Positions 16,045 to 24,720 of a stretch of DNA of 39,632 bases are shown here, piece by piece. Each line of letters starts with the position of its first letter. Position 1 is the stretch's first letter. The translations under genes were made by a program, and so were the position numbers. The notes under the pieces are model-generated. The model had not been told where the DNA came from, made no database searches, and saw only the letters and a list, made by a program, of their open reading frames with translations. The stretch spans positions 1-39,632 of the forward strand of contig NZ_VUOA01000031.1 in assembly GCF_008386575.1 (NCBI RefSeq), written 5' to 3'. Source of the stretch: Salinarimonas soli (GTDB lineage Bacteria; Pseudomonadota; Alphaproteobacteria; Rhizobiales; Beijerinckiaceae).

Positions 16045-17553
16045 ATGCTGAGACGAGACGTATTGAAGGGGTTCGCGGTGGGGGCGGTCGCGGGCATGCT
16101 CGCCCATCCCGGCGTCGTGTTCGCCCAGGGCGCGAAGACCCTGACCGTCGGCATCGTATCGGATCCGGTGACCCTGGATCCCGCGCTCATGGCGTCGTTC
16201 TTCGAGCTGTCGGTCCAGTACAATGTCCACGAGCCGCTCGTGCACGTGACGCCAGATCTCAAGGTCGAGCCGGGCCTCGCCACCTTGAGCTCGTCCGACG
16301 ACCGGACCTACGTGTTGACCCTGAGGCCGGGCCTGACCTTCCACGACGGGACGCCCGTCGACGCCGCCGCGGTCAAGGCGAACTTCGACCGCATGCTCGA
16401 TCCGGCGACCGCCTCGCCGCGGCGCAGCGAGCTCGGGCCCATCGAGGGCGTGGAGGCCACGGGGCCCCTCGTCGTCACGATCCGGATGAGGGAACCCTAC
16501 GCGCCGTTCCCGCAGGTCCTGGCGAACCGGGCTGGCATGATGGTCTCGCCGACCGCGGTGAAGGCGCTCGGGGCGGATTTCGCGACCAGGGCGGTCGGCG
16601 CCGGCCCCTACAAGGTCGCCAGCTGGACGAAGAACGCCGAGCTCGTGCTCGAGCGCTTCGACGGGTACTGGCGCGGCCCCGCGCCGATCGAGCGCGTGGT
16701 CTTCCGTCCGATCTCCGACGAGACCGTGCGCGTCACGAACCTGCGTTCCGGGACCGTGCAGCTCGTCGACGCCGTCCCGCCGCAGGCCGTGGCCCAGATC
16801 GCGCGGGAGGGATCCCTCGCCCTGAAGCAGGCGCCGGGGCTCGGCTTCAACGCCTTCTCGCTGAACACGACCCGCCCGCCGTTCAACGACGTGCGCGTCC
16901 GGCGGGCCTTCGTCATGGCGGTCAACCCCGAGATCGTCCAACGTGCCGTCTACTTCGGGACCGGCGACGTCTCCTACGGCCCGGTGCCGCCATCGATCGG
17001 ATGGGCGTACGACAAGGGCCTGCGCACCCCGCGCGGCGATGCCGCCGCCGTGAGGAAGATGCTCGCGGACGCCGGGCAGGCAGGGCCCGTGCCCGTCACG
17101 ATCACCGTCACGAACTCGCCGGTGCAGGTCCGCACGGCCGAGGTCATCCAGGCGCAGGCCAATCAGGCCGGCTTCAAGGTCGAGGTCAGGCAGATCGACC
17201 CCACGAGCCTCATCACGGTCCTGCGCCAGAAGGACTTCGACGTGTGCATGTCGCCGTGGTCCGGTCGCTCCGACCCGGACGGGAACATGTACAACTACTT
17301 CACGAAATCCGGGCCGAACAACTTCGCCGGATGGCAGAGCGACAAGGTGGACGGTCTGCTCCAGAAAGCCCGCGCCACGACAGACCAGACCGCCCGCGCG
17401 GGCCTGTACCGCGAGGCCGAGCGCGAGATCGCCCAGGAAGCGCCGATGCTGTTCCTCAACTTCCCGGCCATCCTCCAGGCATCCACGAAGGCGCTGACCT
17501 GGCTGCAATATCCCGACGGGGCCTTCCGCCTGCAGTTCGCGAAGTTCGACTGA
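16045..17553 (+). CDS. Family 5 extracellular solute-binding protein
   Basis: A 502-residue periplasmic receptor of the SBP_bac_5 family (peptides, nickel, glutathione, some glycosides). The N-terminus MLRRDVLKGFAVGAVAGMLA has a twin-arginine-like RRDVLK motif and a hydrophobic core, with cleavage likely after VVFA, so export by Tat is possible. Body marks: LTVGIVSDPVTLDPAL, YNVHEPLVHVTPDLKVEPGL, the TFHDGTPVDAAAVKANFDR block and GAGPYKVASWTKN. A strong AAGGAGGG site precedes the ATG. Placed third in the rightward operon it supplies substrate to the OppBC-DF transporter. The ligand cannot be read from the sequence; the neighbouring sugar kinases and GGT-like enzyme argue against a plain peptide. 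Confidence 0.92.
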   Translation: MLRRDVLKGFAVGAVAGMLAHPGVVFAQGAKTLTVGIVSDPVTLDPALMASFFELSVQYNVHEPLVHVTPDLKVEPGLATLSSSDDRTYVLTLRPGLTFHDGTPVDAAAVKANFDRMLDPATASPRRSELGPIEGVEATGPLVVTIRMREPYAPFPQVLANRAGMMVSPTAVKALGADFATRAVGAGPYKVASWTKNAELVLERFDGYWRGPAPIERVVFRPISDETVRVTNLRSGTVQLVDAVPPQAVAQIAREGSLALKQAPGLGFNAFSLNTTRPPFNDVRVRRAFVMAVNPEIVQRAVYFGTGDVSYGPVPPSIGWAYDKGLRTPRGDAAAVRKMLADAGQAGPVPVTITVTNSPVQVRTAEVIQAQANQAGFKVEVRQIDPTSLITVLRQKDFDVCMSPWSGRSDPDGNMYNYFTKSGPNNFAGWQSDKVDGLLQKARATTDQTARAGLYREAEREIAQEAPMLFLNFPAILQASTKALTWLQYPDGAFRLQFAKFD

Positions 17554-17609
17554 GCATCCCATACGGCCGGCCTTCGCGGGCCGGCCCAACCTGTCCGGGA
17601 TTCCTGAGC

Positions 17610-18383
17610 ATGCCGAAAACCATCCTCCTTGCCGGCGAGAGCTGGACGTCCACGGCCACCCACATCAAGGGGTGGGACCAGTTCGCGTCCGTCACCCATC
17701 ATCGCGGCGCCGACGATTTCATACGCGTCGTCGGAGGTGACGGGTACGAGATCCGCTACATGACCTGCCCCGAGGCGGCCGAAGGCTTTCCATCGTCGGC
17801 CGACGAGCTCGCCGCGTACGACGTGGTCGTGCTGAGCGACATCGGAGCCAACACGCTCCTGCTTCCGAGCGCCGTCTGGATACGCTCGGAGCGGTTCCCG
17901 AACCGGCTGAAGGCCCTGCGCGAGTACGTCGCCAGGGGAGGGGGCCTCGCGATGGTCGGAGGCTACTACAGCTTCCAGGGCATCAACGGAGGTGCGCGGT
18001 ATCGGGGGACGCCGATCGCGGACGTCCTCCCAGTCGAGATCCACCCCTACGACGATCGCATAGAAATGCCCGAGGGCATCCACCCGCTCGTCCGCGAGAC
18101 CGCGCGCGAACACCCCATCCTCAGTGGCGTGAGCGGGGAGCTGCCCTACGTGCTCGGGGTCAACGAGGTGCGCCCGAAGACAGCTGCGGACACGATCCTG
18201 TCGCTCCCCACGGAAGAGGGCGGTCACCCGCTTCTCGTTGTCGGCTCGTACGGAAAGGGGCGGACTGCGGCCTGGACCACCGATATCGGGCCGCATTGGC
18301 TCCCAAACGAATTCCTGCGATGGCCCGGGTTTCCGGTCCTCTGGCGCAACCTCTTCGACTGGCTCGGCGAGGGGCGGGACTGA
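17610..18383 (+). CDS. Class I glutamine-amidotransferase-like protein (PF07090/DUF1355 type)
   Basis: A 257-residue cytoplasmic protein. It has a flavodoxin-like GATase fold signature: MPKTILLAGESWTSTATHIKG at the start, YDVVVLSDIGANTLLL, LREYVARGGGLAMVGGYYSFQGINGGARYRGTPIADVLPVEI, and PLLVVGSYGKGRTAAWTTDIGPHW at the end. The middle block resembles ThuA and DUF1355 proteins. The usual Cys nucleophile elbow is replaced by GGYYSF, so classic glutaminase activity is unlikely; a hydrolase or binding role is possible. It follows the binding-protein gene by 56 bases and closes the rightward operon. Family members are often found beside sugar or peptide ABC importers. Confidence 0.8.
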   Translation: MPKTILLAGESWTSTATHIKGWDQFASVTHHRGADDFIRVVGGDGYEIRYMTCPEAAEGFPSSADELAAYDVVVLSDIGANTLLLPSAVWIRSERFPNRLKALREYVARGGGLAMVGGYYSFQGINGGARYRGTPIADVLPVEIHPYDDRIEMPEGIHPLVRETAREHPILSGVSGELPYVLGVNEVRPKTAADTILSLPTEEGGHPLLVVGSYGKGRTAAWTTDIGPHWLPNEFLRWPGFPVLWRNLFDWLGEGRD

Positions 18384-18596
18384 GGCCCTCGCCTATGGGT
18401 GGGCCGCCATACGAGAGGGCAAGCCGCCGACCGGCCGGGGCTGGATGCCACGGGACGACCCGGCTTTGCGGACCGTGCTTCAGTCGACGATGTCCCTGGT
18501 GAGGGGGCACAGCGGCCCGCGGCCCGATTTGCGGCCCGCCAGGGGTGGGAACCGGCTCATGCCCTGTTTGGCGCCGGTCGCAAGGAGCATATCGTT
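18384..18596. other. Spacer with short GCGGCCCG repeats
   Basis: No gene seen. Three copies of GCGGCCCG occur within about 30 bases near 18510-18540, likely simple-sequence expansion upstream of the HAD gene. Confidence 0.4.
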
Positions 18597-19271
18597 ATGA
18601 ACGCGATCCTCGTCGACCTCAATGGAACCGTGATCGACTCGCGGCCGGGAGTCCTCGCGAGCTATCGGACCGCGCTGCGGCAGCTCGGGGCTGCCGTACC
18701 GGATATTGGGGAGCTGGAATGGGTCATAGGCCCACCGTTGCGAGGGTCGTTCGCGAAATTGCTCGGACCCGGCGGCGACGTGGAGGAGGCTGTCTGCCTT
18801 TATCGGCATCACTACCGCGAGAAAGGCATCTATGACGCGCACGTCTACGACGGAATGCCAGACGCGCTCGCGGAGATCCGTAAGTCGCCCGGTGGCAAGG
18901 TTCTCTTGTGCACGGCGAAGGCGCTGCCCTACGCCCGTCAAATCATCGAGCACTTCCGCCTCGGCGACCTATTCGACGGTCTATACGGGGCGGAGTTCGG
19001 CGGCCGGTTCGACGACAAGGGCGAGCTCATCGCGCATATCGTCGAATACGAGGGCGTCGATCCGCGCCGGGCGGTGATCATCTGGGATCGTGACAACGAC
19101 GTGCGCGCGGCACGACGCCATTTCATTCCGTCGATCGGCGCCTTGTGGGGCTATGGCTCGATCGACGAGCTGGAGGGGGCGGGCGTAACCGTCTTGTGCC
19201 GCGCACCCGAAGCCCTCCCCTCGGTGGTCAGGTCCGTACTCGCTTCACACGGGGGACCAAGCCGTTGCTGA
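18597..19271 (+). CDS. HAD-like hydrolase with altered motif I
   Basis: A 224-residue member of the phosphoglycolate-phosphatase-like HAD group. Motif I reads DLNGTVIDS: the nucleophile D7 is kept but the second Asp of DxDGT, the general acid/base, is Asn9. The cap follows (ELEWVIGPPLRGSFAKLLG). Motif II is LLCTAKALPYA, the motif III Lys is probably K in FDDKGELIAHIV, and motif IV is IIWDRDNDVRAAR, with W where Gly is usual. The protein therefore has a HAD fold but may be a poor phosphatase. An AAGGAG site precedes the ATG by 7-8 bases. It stands alone, 214 bases after the transporter operon. Confidence 0.82.
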   Translation: MNAILVDLNGTVIDSRPGVLASYRTALRQLGAAVPDIGELEWVIGPPLRGSFAKLLGPGGDVEEAVCLYRHHYREKGIYDAHVYDGMPDALAEIRKSPGGKVLLCTAKALPYARQIIEHFRLGDLFDGLYGAEFGGRFDDKGELIAHIVEYEGVDPRRAVIIWDRDNDVRAARRHFIPSIGALWGYGSIDELEGAGVTVLCRAPEALPSVVRSVLASHGGPSRC

Positions 19272-19534
19272 GGATCTCCAGCTCGAGGGTGCTCCGTTCT
19301 CATTCGAAATGGTCCGCTACATCTCCAGGCAAGTGATGTCTCTCTGAGGCAGGATATCAGATCCAAGCGCTCGCGAGGCGGTTGCCGGGCAGAGGACGAT
19401 TTGCCCCGCGGTAACTGGTCCGCGTTGTCATGAACGCTGCCCACGTAGCCAGATCACCAAGCGTTTGTCGCAAGCGGATGCCCAACTCGGCGCCCGTACG
19501 CTTCTCGTATCCGCCACGCCGAAGCACGCACCAG
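19272..19534. other. Intergenic, no gene seen
   Basis: Between the convergent ends of the HAD gene and the broken methyltransferase gene. No protein-like frame and no clear terminator recognised. Confidence 0.35.
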
Positions 19535-20197
19535 TCAGGATGCAGCCACAAGGAAGCGGCCAAGCGGGAGGGCGTAGTCTCCCGCGCGCTCCAGTTGCTT
19601 GCGGCAGGGCGGGATCCAGCAGACCTGGGGGTTGCCTTGAAGAGAGCGCTCCCACACCAGCCAGGCATACCCTGTCGCCGTCGAGGCTTTCTCGTCCAGT
19701 CTGCCCCGCACCATCGGGACACGCTCGGTGAACTGGGCAAAGCGGCTGGGCGGCGTTTGCCGGAAGAGCCGGTCCTAGCGGCCGATCCCCTCCAGGAACA
19801 CTGAGCGGGCCAGGATCGCGACACCCTGGCGCGCAACGCGCAAGCCCTCCTGCACGAACTCCTCAGCCAGGCGAAAGGGCGGGTTGGTGATCATCCAGTC
19901 GACGGAGTTGGCTTCCCGCGGCTCTGCCAGGAAGTCGCGCACCGGGCCATAGCCGTACGGGTATGCGTCCGAGACCTCCACCTCACCAAAGTACGTGTGC
20001 AGCACCTTCGCCATACGCCCGGCCCCACATGCGGGCTCGAGGCAGCTCAGCTGTCGGAGCTGCGCCTTGTCGAGTACATGCTCAAGCAGGGCGCGCGTGG
20101 CCCACGGCGGGGTCGGGAAGTCATCAGGGCTGTTAGCGGGCTCGATACGCTGGGCCATCACGGCCGGGGACTGGCACTTGTGCACAGGGCACCTCAT
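19535..20197 (-). pseudogene. DNA adenine-methyltransferase-like gene interrupted by one in-frame TAG
   Basis: The first 140 codons have SAM-dependent methyltransferase motifs: FPTPPWATRALLEHVLD, motif I-like CLEPACGAGRMAKVLHTYF, and the N6-adenine catalytic NPPF (WMITNPPFRLAEEFVQEGLR). The frame then meets TAG at 19777-19775, right after FLEGIGR, and continues with no shift for 79 sense codons: DRLFRQTPPSRFAQFTERVP, LDEKASTATGYAWLVWERSL, WIPPCRKQLERAGDY, ending at TGA 19535. The second part is clearly the same protein (a Tyr codon is likely ancestral at the TAG). So this is either a single nonsense mutation, a sequencing error, or amber readthrough. Genes of this type travel with phages and integrative elements. 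Confidence 0.75.
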
Positions 20198-20343
20198 TGA
20201 AGGATCAGAGCGCGCCCCCTCCAGCGCACCGTGCCAGCCATTGTAAGCGGTTCACTGCCAATCCAAGAGCCCCCGAGCCTGCGGGAGCATCAGACTGGAC
20301 GCGGAGGGTGTAAGCTCTGCTGAAATTTGCCCGGTCGAGGAGC

Positions 20344-20422
20344 TTGCGACAGCGACAGTTGCGACAGGAGACCTTCTGCAGCTAGGCCGCCCGGGGGACT
20401 GTCGCAGCTGTCGCTGTCGCAA
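20344..20422. repeat. Long inverted repeat built from GCGACAG units
   Basis: Left arm 20344-20367 starts TTGCGACAGCGACAG; right arm 20399-20422 is its reverse complement with a single mismatch over 24 bases. Each arm contains three GCGACAG-like units, and 31 bases separate the arms. As RNA it would form a very stable hairpin without a U-tract; as DNA it could be an iterated binding site. Confidence 0.75.
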
Positions 20423-20670
20423 ACGGCATTACGGCGATGAAAGCACGTCTTGTGAGATCACTGGCCGCCGGCGCACAGCGAGCCCTGGCACCAGCTCCAT
20501 ACGAAGCCGGTGTTAGGGCCAAAGTTGGGGCCGCATCTCGGTCCAACTAGGAAAAGCAAGTATTCTCAACGTGTTATGAGGGAGGCGTGGCGGAGGGAGA
20601 GGGACTGAGATCGAACCTTCTCCAGTAAGGTGAGCTGTCCCCAGCCTTCAGAAGGACGCCGCTAGAGGGA

Positions 20671-20706
20671 GCACCTGTGAGACCTGCGCACAGGTTCCAC
20701 AGGTGC
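20671..20706. repeat. Nested palindrome with CACCTG/CAGGTG half-sites
   Basis: Outer arms GCACCTGTG (20671-20679) and CACAGGTGC (20698-20706) enclose ACCTG-CGCA-CAGGT (20682-20695). The same half-site word occurs in the two dispersed repeats at 32233-32263 and 38915-38943, with different spacing. Confidence 0.55.
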
Positions 20707-20911
20707 ACGGCCGCCGAGGGTGCGCAGCCGACGAGGCGACGGGGGCACAGTGTCGCTCGCCAGCGGAAAATAGAACCGAGACACGCCAGATCCAGCAGTC
20801 TCACGTGAACGTGTCTTGGCGCGGTTACGGGCGTTTCCCTCCGCTGCCGATCGGCGCATGCTGGCGCTCCCGGTCGACCGGGACCACAGGGAGCGTCGGC
20901 TCGGCCGACGG

Positions 20912-20985
20912 ATGCCGCAATTTGTCATCGAACGAAACATGCCGGGCGTCGGTGGGGCGTCGGCGGCGGACCTGGCCCACCACTT
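20912..20985 (+). pseudogene. N-terminal fragment of a DUF4242 protein
   Basis: The ATG at 20912 opens MPQFVIERNMPGVGGASAADL, a close match to the start of DUF4242 proteins (MPxFVIER-IPG-G--S---L). The following codons no longer resemble the family (expected: a conserved Gly-Pro, Trp and Tyr-rich stretch), so only about 23 codons survive. The frame itself stays open to 21199 and overlaps the ParD-like gene in another frame. Confidence 0.55.
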
Positions 20986-21050
20986 GAGGCCCGCCGTGGA
21001 TACGCTACATCGGGTCACAAATCTAATGACCCGCTTCACGGATATCGCGC

Positions 21051-21242
21051 ATGCCAGCCAAGGTCGTCCGCACGGTTTCGCTCACCCCAGAGCTAACGGC
21101 TCTCATCGACGCCAAAGTGGCGACTGGCCTTTACGGCAGCGCAAGCGAGGTCGTGCGCGCTGGGTTACGTCTGCTTTTCGAGCAGGACCGCCGCGATAAG
21201 CAGGCTGCCGAAATGGCCGAAGGCCAGCGCAATGCACAGTGA
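21051..21242 (+). CDS. ParD-like ribbon-helix-helix antitoxin, no toxin partner
   Basis: A 63-residue protein. RTVSLTPELTALIDAKVATGLYGSASEVVRAGLRLLFEQD is the ParD/CopG-type ribbon-helix-helix domain, including the family's GLYGSASEVVRAGLRLL run, and the polar tail (RRDKQAAEMAEGQRNAQ) is where ParD normally wraps its ParE toxin. No parE follows; instead the hybrid kinase gene starts 11 bases before this stop codon. It therefore appears to be an orphan antitoxin, possibly now a DNA-binding autoregulator of the kinase gene. The tail is shorter than in ParDs of about 80-95 residues. Confidence 0.82.
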   Translation: MPAKVVRTVSLTPELTALIDAKVATGLYGSASEVVRAGLRLLFEQDRRDKQAAEMAEGQRNAQ

Positions 21243-24200
21243 GGCGCGAAGCATACAGCCGGCTTTTCTACTCGGCGGCGGCGAGGTGGGCGCATTGATG
21301 CGCGCTCACGATTGGACGGCTTCGCCGCTTGGGCGACCCGAGACCTGGCCTCAGTCGCTCCGATCGGTCGTCGGGCTCATTCTCGGCTCGAAGTTCCCTA
21401 TGTTCGTCGCGTGGGGGCCCGAGCTCGGTTTCCTGTACAATGACGCATATGCCGAAATCCTCGGCGCCAAGCACCCCGCCGCGCTCGGTGCGAGGTTTCA
21501 GGACATCTGGGCCGAGATCTGGCCCGACATTTCGCCGCTCATCACTGCCGCCATGGCAGGCGAGGGTACGTTTCGCGAGAACCTGCCGCTCCTCATGAAC
21601 CGGAAAGGGTTCGACGAGCCTACCTGGTTCACGTTCTCCTACTCGCCCGTGCGTGACGAGGACGGGCAGGTCGCCGGCATGTATTGCGCCTGCACGGAAA
21701 CCACCGCGACCGTGATCGCTGAAAGCCGCTTGCGCGAGAGCGAGGCGCGTCTGGCCTTCCTCGACCGCCTCGGGGCCGAGACGGTGGCGCTCGCCGATGC
21801 TGATGCCGTGCTGGCAGTGACCACACGCCTTCTTGGCGAGCACCTCGACCTGTCGGTCTGCGCCTATGCTGATATGGACGAGGACGAGGACGGCTTCACA
21901 ATCCGCGGGGATTGGGCGGCGCCCGGGGCAAAGAGTATCCTTGGACGCTACAGCCTTGCCGCCTTCGGCAAGCTCGCGGTGACGAACCTGACCGCCGGGC
22001 TGCCGCTGGTCATCAACGACAATCGTCGCGAGCTCGCCCCAGAGGAAGCTGCGACCTTCCAGGCCATCGGGATCGCCGCGACGATCTGCATGCCGCTCGT
22101 GAAAGACGGCCGTCTCACTGCCTTGATGGCTATTCACGACCGCGTCCCCCGAGTTTGGACCGATGCGGAGCTGAACCTCCTGCGCGAGGTCACTGCTCGT
22201 TCCTGGGCGCATGTCGAGCGTGTCGGGGCAGTCGCGGAGCTGCGCGAGAGCGAGGCGCGCTTCCGCAACATGGCCGACCATGCGCCTGTGATGATGTGGG
22301 TCACCGACGCAAGTGGGTCCTGCACGTATCTGAACCGAGGCTGGTACGAGTTTACTGGCCAGAGCGTGGGAGAGGGCCTCGGCCTTGGGTGGACCCATGC
22401 CACCCACCCGGACGATCGGACGCTGGCCGAGGAGGCCTTTCTGGCTGCCAATGCCGCACAAGCGCCGTTTCAGGTGGAATACCGCTTGAGGCGAGCGGAT
22501 GGGAGCTATCGGTGGGCCCTCGATACAGCCGCCCCGCGCTTTGGCACGAACGGCGAGTTCCTCGGCTTCATCGGCTCGGTGATCGACATCGACGAGCGTC
22601 GGGAGGCGGAAGCTCGTCTAGCCTACAGCGAGGAGCAGCTGCGCCTGGCGATTGAGACTGCGGAGATCGGGCTGTGGGATGTCGACCTGAGGACGGACAC
22701 GCTCTTCTGGCCCCCGCGGATTAAGGCAGCCTTCGGGATCTCGCCCGACGTGCCGGTGAGCATGAATGACTTCTACGCGGGCCTGCACCCCGATGACCAG
22801 GAGCACACCACGGCTGCTTTCGCGGCGGCCTGCGACCCCGAGCAGCGTGCGCTCTACGATGTCGAGTACCGCACGATCGGCAAAGAGGACGGGATCGTCC
22901 GCTGGGTCGCAGCCAAGGGGCGGGGCCTGTTCGACGACGCCGGAACCTGCGTTCGTGTGATCGGAACGGCCATCGACATAACGGCGCGCAAGGCAGAAGA
23001 ACGGCAGCTTCGCGAGTTGAATGAGACACTCGAGCAGCGGGTCTCCGAGCGTACGGCCGACCGGGACCGCATGTGGCGCCTGTCGACCGACCTGATGCTG
23101 GTGGCGCGCTTCGATGCCATGATCACGGCAGTCAACCCGGCCTGGACAACCCTCCTCGGCTGGTCCGAGAGTGAGCTGATCGGGCGTCGGTTCACCGATA
23201 TGGTACACCCTGACGATATCGCGGCGACGCTGGCCGAGGCGGGCAGTCTAGCTAAAGGGCAGACTACGTTACCGTTCGAGAACCGCTACCAGCACAAGGA
23301 TGGCTCGTACCGACATCTCTCATGGACAGCGGTGCCAGGCGAGGACCTCATCCACGCTGTGGCACGTGACGTCACGGCCGAGAAGCAGCGGCAGCACGAA
23401 TTGGCGCAGACACAGGACGCCCTCCGTCAGGCGCAGAAGATGGAGGCTGTGGGCCAGCTCACGGGTGGCGTCGCGCACGACTTCAACAATCTGCTCACCA
23501 TCATCAAGTCGTCGACCGACCTGCTCCGCCGACCCGATCTCCCAGGCGAGCGCCGCAGGCGGTACGTGGACGCAATCTCCGACACGGTGGACCGGGCCTC
23601 CAAGCTCACGGGTCAGCTCCTAGCCTTCGCCCGCCGGCAGTCGCTCAAGCCTGAGGTGTTCGACGCCGCCGAGCGGATCCGTTCGGTCTCCGACATGCTG
23701 CGCACGATCGTGGGCTCGCGGATCGCGATCCGAACAGAAGTGGAGGACGAGCATTGCTTCGTGGACGCCGATGCCGCGCAGTTCGACACGGCTCTGGTCA
23801 ACATGGCCGTGAACGCTCGCGACGCCATGGACGGCGAGGGAAGCCTCACGATCCGCATCGATACTGCCGATCTGTCGACGATCGGTGGGAAAGGTGATGC
23901 ATCCGGCGCAGTCGTAGCCGTGTCTCTCACGGACACCGGAACCGGGATCGACCCTGAGCAGATGCCCCACATCTTCGAGCCGTTCTTCACCACCAAAGAG
24001 GTGGGCAAGGGCACGGGCCTGGGGCTGTCGCAGGTCTACGGCTTTGCCAAGCAGTCGGGCGGCGACATAGCGGTGGAGAGCGAGGTCGGACGGGGCACCA
24101 CCTTCACCCTCTACCTGCCTCGAGTCGATCCGGTCGGAAGCGAGGTTCTAGACGGCGCCGGTGCCAGCACGGCTCGCCGGGAGCATGGGCGGGGAACCCG

Positions 24201-24567
24201 AGTGCTTGTCGTGGAGGACAACAGGAATGTTGGAGAGTTCTCGACCCAGCTGCTGCAGGACCTCGGGTACGAGACCACCTGGGCCGGGAATGCCGCCGAT
24301 GCTCTCGCGTACCTCAACGGGCAGCAGGCTTTCGACGTGGTGTTCTCGGACGTGGTGATGCCGGGGATGAACGGCGTGGAGCTCGGGCATGAGATCCGCC
24401 GGCTGTATCCTGGGCTGCCGATCCTGCTCACCTCCGGTTACAGCCACGTGCTGGCCGAGGAGGGCCGGCATGGGTTCGAGCTGCTGCAGAAGCCCTATGC
24501 AGCCGAGGAGCTGTCGCGCGTACTACGCCGGGTTCTGCGCCAGCAAGGCGCTTCTAGAGCTACTTAG
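21232..24567 (+). CDS. Multi-PAS/GAF hybrid histidine kinase with C-terminal receiver
   Basis: A 1111-residue cytoplasmic sensor with no membrane segment. Order: an N-terminal PAS-like domain opening VGALMRAHDWTASPLGRPETWP (about 15-170), a GAF domain (about 180-340), three PAS/PAC units (about 345-470, 475-600, 615-735; each ends with a PAC-like GSVIDID or GTAIDITARK), a coiled linker, HisKA with phosphorylated H749 in GGVAHDFNNLLTI, HATPase with N box (NMAVNARDAM), G1 (DTGTGI), F (FEPFFTTK) and G2 (GTGLGLSQVYG), and a receiver with phosphoacceptor D1040 (FSDVVMPG). This is the HDFNNLL kinase type common in Methylobacterium. Its last 190 residues are the source family of the chimera at 461-1030. 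A single-domain receiver gene follows 153 bases later and is a plausible partner. Confidence 0.93.
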   Translation: MHSEARSIQPAFLLGGGEVGALMRAHDWTASPLGRPETWPQSLRSVVGLILGSKFPMFVAWGPELGFLYNDAYAEILGAKHPAALGARFQDIWAEIWPDISPLITAAMAGEGTFRENLPLLMNRKGFDEPTWFTFSYSPVRDEDGQVAGMYCACTETTATVIAESRLRESEARLAFLDRLGAETVALADADAVLAVTTRLLGEHLDLSVCAYADMDEDEDGFTIRGDWAAPGAKSILGRYSLAAFGKLAVTNLTAGLPLVINDNRRELAPEEAATFQAIGIAATICMPLVKDGRLTALMAIHDRVPRVWTDAELNLLREVTARSWAHVERVGAVAELRESEARFRNMADHAPVMMWVTDASGSCTYLNRGWYEFTGQSVGEGLGLGWTHATHPDDRTLAEEAFLAANAAQAPFQVEYRLRRADGSYRWALDTAAPRFGTNGEFLGFIGSVIDIDERREAEARLAYSEEQLRLAIETAEIGLWDVDLRTDTLFWPPRIKAAFGISPDVPVSMNDFYAGLHPDDQEHTTAAFAAACDPEQRALYDVEYRTIGKEDGIVRWVAAKGRGLFDDAGTCVRVIGTAIDITARKAEERQLRELNETLEQRVSERTADRDRMWRLSTDLMLVARFDAMITAVNPAWTTLLGWSESELIGRRFTDMVHPDDIAATLAEAGSLAKGQTTLPFENRYQHKDGSYRHLSWTAVPGEDLIHAVARDVTAEKQRQHELAQTQDALRQAQKMEAVGQLTGGVAHDFNNLLTIIKSSTDLLRRPDLPGERRRRYVDAISDTVDRASKLTGQLLAFARRQSLKPEVFDAAERIRSVSDMLRTIVGSRIAIRTEVEDEHCFVDADAAQFDTALVNMAVNARDAMDGEGSLTIRIDTADLSTIGGKGDASGAVVAVSLTDTGTGIDPEQMPHIFEPFFTTKEVGKGTGLGLSQVYGFAKQSGGDIAVESEVGRGTTFTLYLPRVDPVGSEVLDGAGASTARREHGRGTRVLVVEDNRNVGEFSTQLLQDLGYETTWAGNAADALAYLNGQQAFDVVFSDVVMPGMNGVELGHEIRRLYPGLPILLTSGYSHVLAEEGRHGFELLQKPYAAEELSRVLRRVLRQQGASRAT

Positions 24568-24720
24568 AGGGGACGCGAAAGGCATGGCACAATCTCCCGC
24601 ATGATGCGCAGGTAACCCACGGGGCTTCCTACTCCAGAGCTCCGCCATACTGCCTCACCCTGCGATGCTGCCGTACGAGGGCGGAGACGACGAACTCTGA
24701 GGAAGCCTGTATGGTGGCTT

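Larger units (their letters stand above)
20198..20911. other. Gene-free stretch with two inverted repeats
   Basis: No convincing gene on either strand over about 700 bases. It holds a 24-base-arm inverted repeat made of GCGACAG units (20344-20422) and a nested CACCTG/CAGGTG palindrome (20671-20706), listed separately. It borders the broken methyltransferase gene and a DUF4242 fragment. Confidence 0.5.

Noticed and set aside
15109-17589. An 826-codon open frame on the minus strand
   Set aside because: Antisense to oppC and the binding-protein gene, with low-complexity charged composition and no domain; a shadow of codon bias.
20344-20422. CRISPR array
   Set aside because: The GCGACAG units are short, inverted between arms and lack regular spacers; no cas genes are present.
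21051-21242. A complete toxin-antitoxin pair
   Set aside because: No ParE-like frame lies on either side; the overlapping downstream gene is a histidine kinase.
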